The notes under the pieces were generated by a model. It saw nothing but the letters and a program-made list of their open reading frames with translations, made no database searches and was not told the origin of the DNA. Source: an uncultured Flavobacteriales bacterium (GTDB lineage Bacteria; Bacteroidota; Bacteroidia; Flavobacteriales; Schleiferiaceae). Taken from it: a stretch of DNA of 45,165 bases. The DNA is taken from contig CALKDS010000008.1 of NCBI GenBank assembly GCA_938084135.1, positions 1 to 45,165 on the forward strand, in the 5' to 3' direction. Positions 44,810-45,165 of this stretch are shown here, one piece after another (positions within the stretch are counted from its first letter, which is position 1; each line of letters begins with the position of its first letter). The position numbers were made by a program, and so were the translations under genes.

Positions 44810-45165
44810 ACATATAGTTCTGATAGGCTTTCTTTTATTGCTTCCGCAGATTGTTTCTGCGCAAAATGTATTTGCGAGAAAAAATCTCACTTCAGTTAGT
44901 ATTGATCAGCTCGGAGAGGATGAAATAATCTTATTTAAGCAAAGCTTTGAATCTAAGAATATGACATCTTCTCAGGCTTTTAAAGATTTGGAGCAGAAGG
45001 GTATGTCGGAGTCTGAGATAAGAAAATTACGATTAAGATTGGCTGAAACAGGTCAGATTGATCCAGGTGAGCAGGCACAAATATTGACAATGAAGCTATT
45101 AAGCCTGCAGGATTCTCTAAAGGACTATAAGAAAATATCTGGTCAGCTCACTGGTTTGGAGCGTC
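44793..45165 (+). CDS. polysaccharide export protein (Wza/SLBB family), 5' part
   Basis: An open frame begins at ATG 44793 (an alternative ATG is at 44799) and runs off the right edge after 124 codons. The start carries a signal peptide (MKTKHIVLIGFLLLLPQIVSAQ). The next region has the pattern SIDQLGEDEIILFKQSFESKNMT followed by QGMSESEIRKLRLRL-like helices (here KGMSESEIRKLRLRL), which precedes the export and SLBB domains in Bacteroidota Wza-like outer-membrane exporters. The catalytic or SLBB core lies beyond the window, so the call rests on the N-terminus and on position after flippase, sugar transferase and GT2. It overlaps the GT2 gene by 17 bases. Confidence 0.72.
   Translation, partial: MEMKTKHIVLIGFLLLLPQIVSAQNVFARKNLTSVSIDQLGEDEIILFKQSFESKNMTSSQAFKDLEQKGMSESEIRKLRLRLAETGQIDPGEQAQILTMKLLSLQDSLKDYKKISGQLTGLER

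Noticed and set aside
1-45165. Mobile element, prophage, toxin-antitoxin or defence island
   Set aside because: No transposase, integrase, phage structural, nuclease-methylase or toxin-antitoxin genes are present, and gene order resembles conserved Bacteroidota housekeeping neighbourhoods.

Overview
The window is an AT-rich, densely coding chromosomal segment of a member of the Bacteroidota, most likely a marine-type Flavobacteriales. The evidence is: three very large exported proteins ending in type IX secretion (T9SS) C-terminal sorting domains; a GldI-like lipoprotein; the Bacteroidota-specific THUMP-like methyltransferase; -7 promoter boxes of the Bacteroidota form TAnnTTTG; and conserved neighbourhoods such as ribH-TPR / recF-DUF721 and ndk / nrnA-gldI-PPIase. 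I see no rRNA, tRNA, CRISPR array, insertion sequence, phage gene or integrase. No gene-free stretch exceeds about 160 bases.

Layout, left to right. 1-121: possible tail of a gene and a bidirectional terminator. 122-5014 (-): secreted subtilisin-like protease with a T9SS type A tail. 5116-8980 (+): PIG-L-type deacetylase overlapping a sodium:solute symporter. 8928-12487 (-): phosphohexomutase, membrane-anchored thioredoxin-like protein and YkgJ-type cysteine-cluster protein. 12581-13750 (-): ribH and a TPR membrane protein, divergent from recF-DUF721 (13829-15216, +). 15250-15663 (-): ndk, divergent from a run of nrnA, gldI, two cyclophilin-FKBP fusions and a SemiSWEET (15732-19748, +). 19756-26634 (-): five close-set genes, TPR, DUF368 (PopT type), aroE, DUF349 and uvrB. 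26787-29388 (+): glmM-type mutase and a cysteine desulfurase. 29414-33836 (-): a THUMP-like methyltransferase and a type B T9SS cargo protein. 33952-40305 (+): a 2117-residue repetitive T9SS type A protein, followed by a terminator. 40409-45165 (+): TerC, PlsC-like acyltransferase and polysaccharide flippase, then a well-formed promoter and a surface polysaccharide locus (initiating sugar transferase, GT2, Wza-like exporter) cut by the right edge.

How the genes fit together. Most are housekeeping: DNA repair and replication (recF, uvrB), nucleotide and riboflavin metabolism (ndk, nrnA, ribH), shikimate and amino-sugar pathways (aroE, glmM) and sulfur transfer (cysteine desulfurase). A cell-surface theme runs through the rest: three T9SS cargo proteins, a GldI-like lipoprotein and a lipoprotein PPIase likely to act on exported proteins, a DUF368 undecaprenyl-phosphate carrier, glmM, and a polysaccharide assembly locus.

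I found no clear undescribed multi-gene system. The most interesting items are the run of three peptidyl-prolyl isomerase-fold genes (one with a degenerate FKBP site, plus a lipoprotein/cytosolic pair of dual-family immunophilins), the translationally coupled deacetylase-symporter pair, the five-fold repeat array in the 2117-residue protein, and symmetric or repeated DNA motifs upstream of that gene and of the polysaccharide locus.
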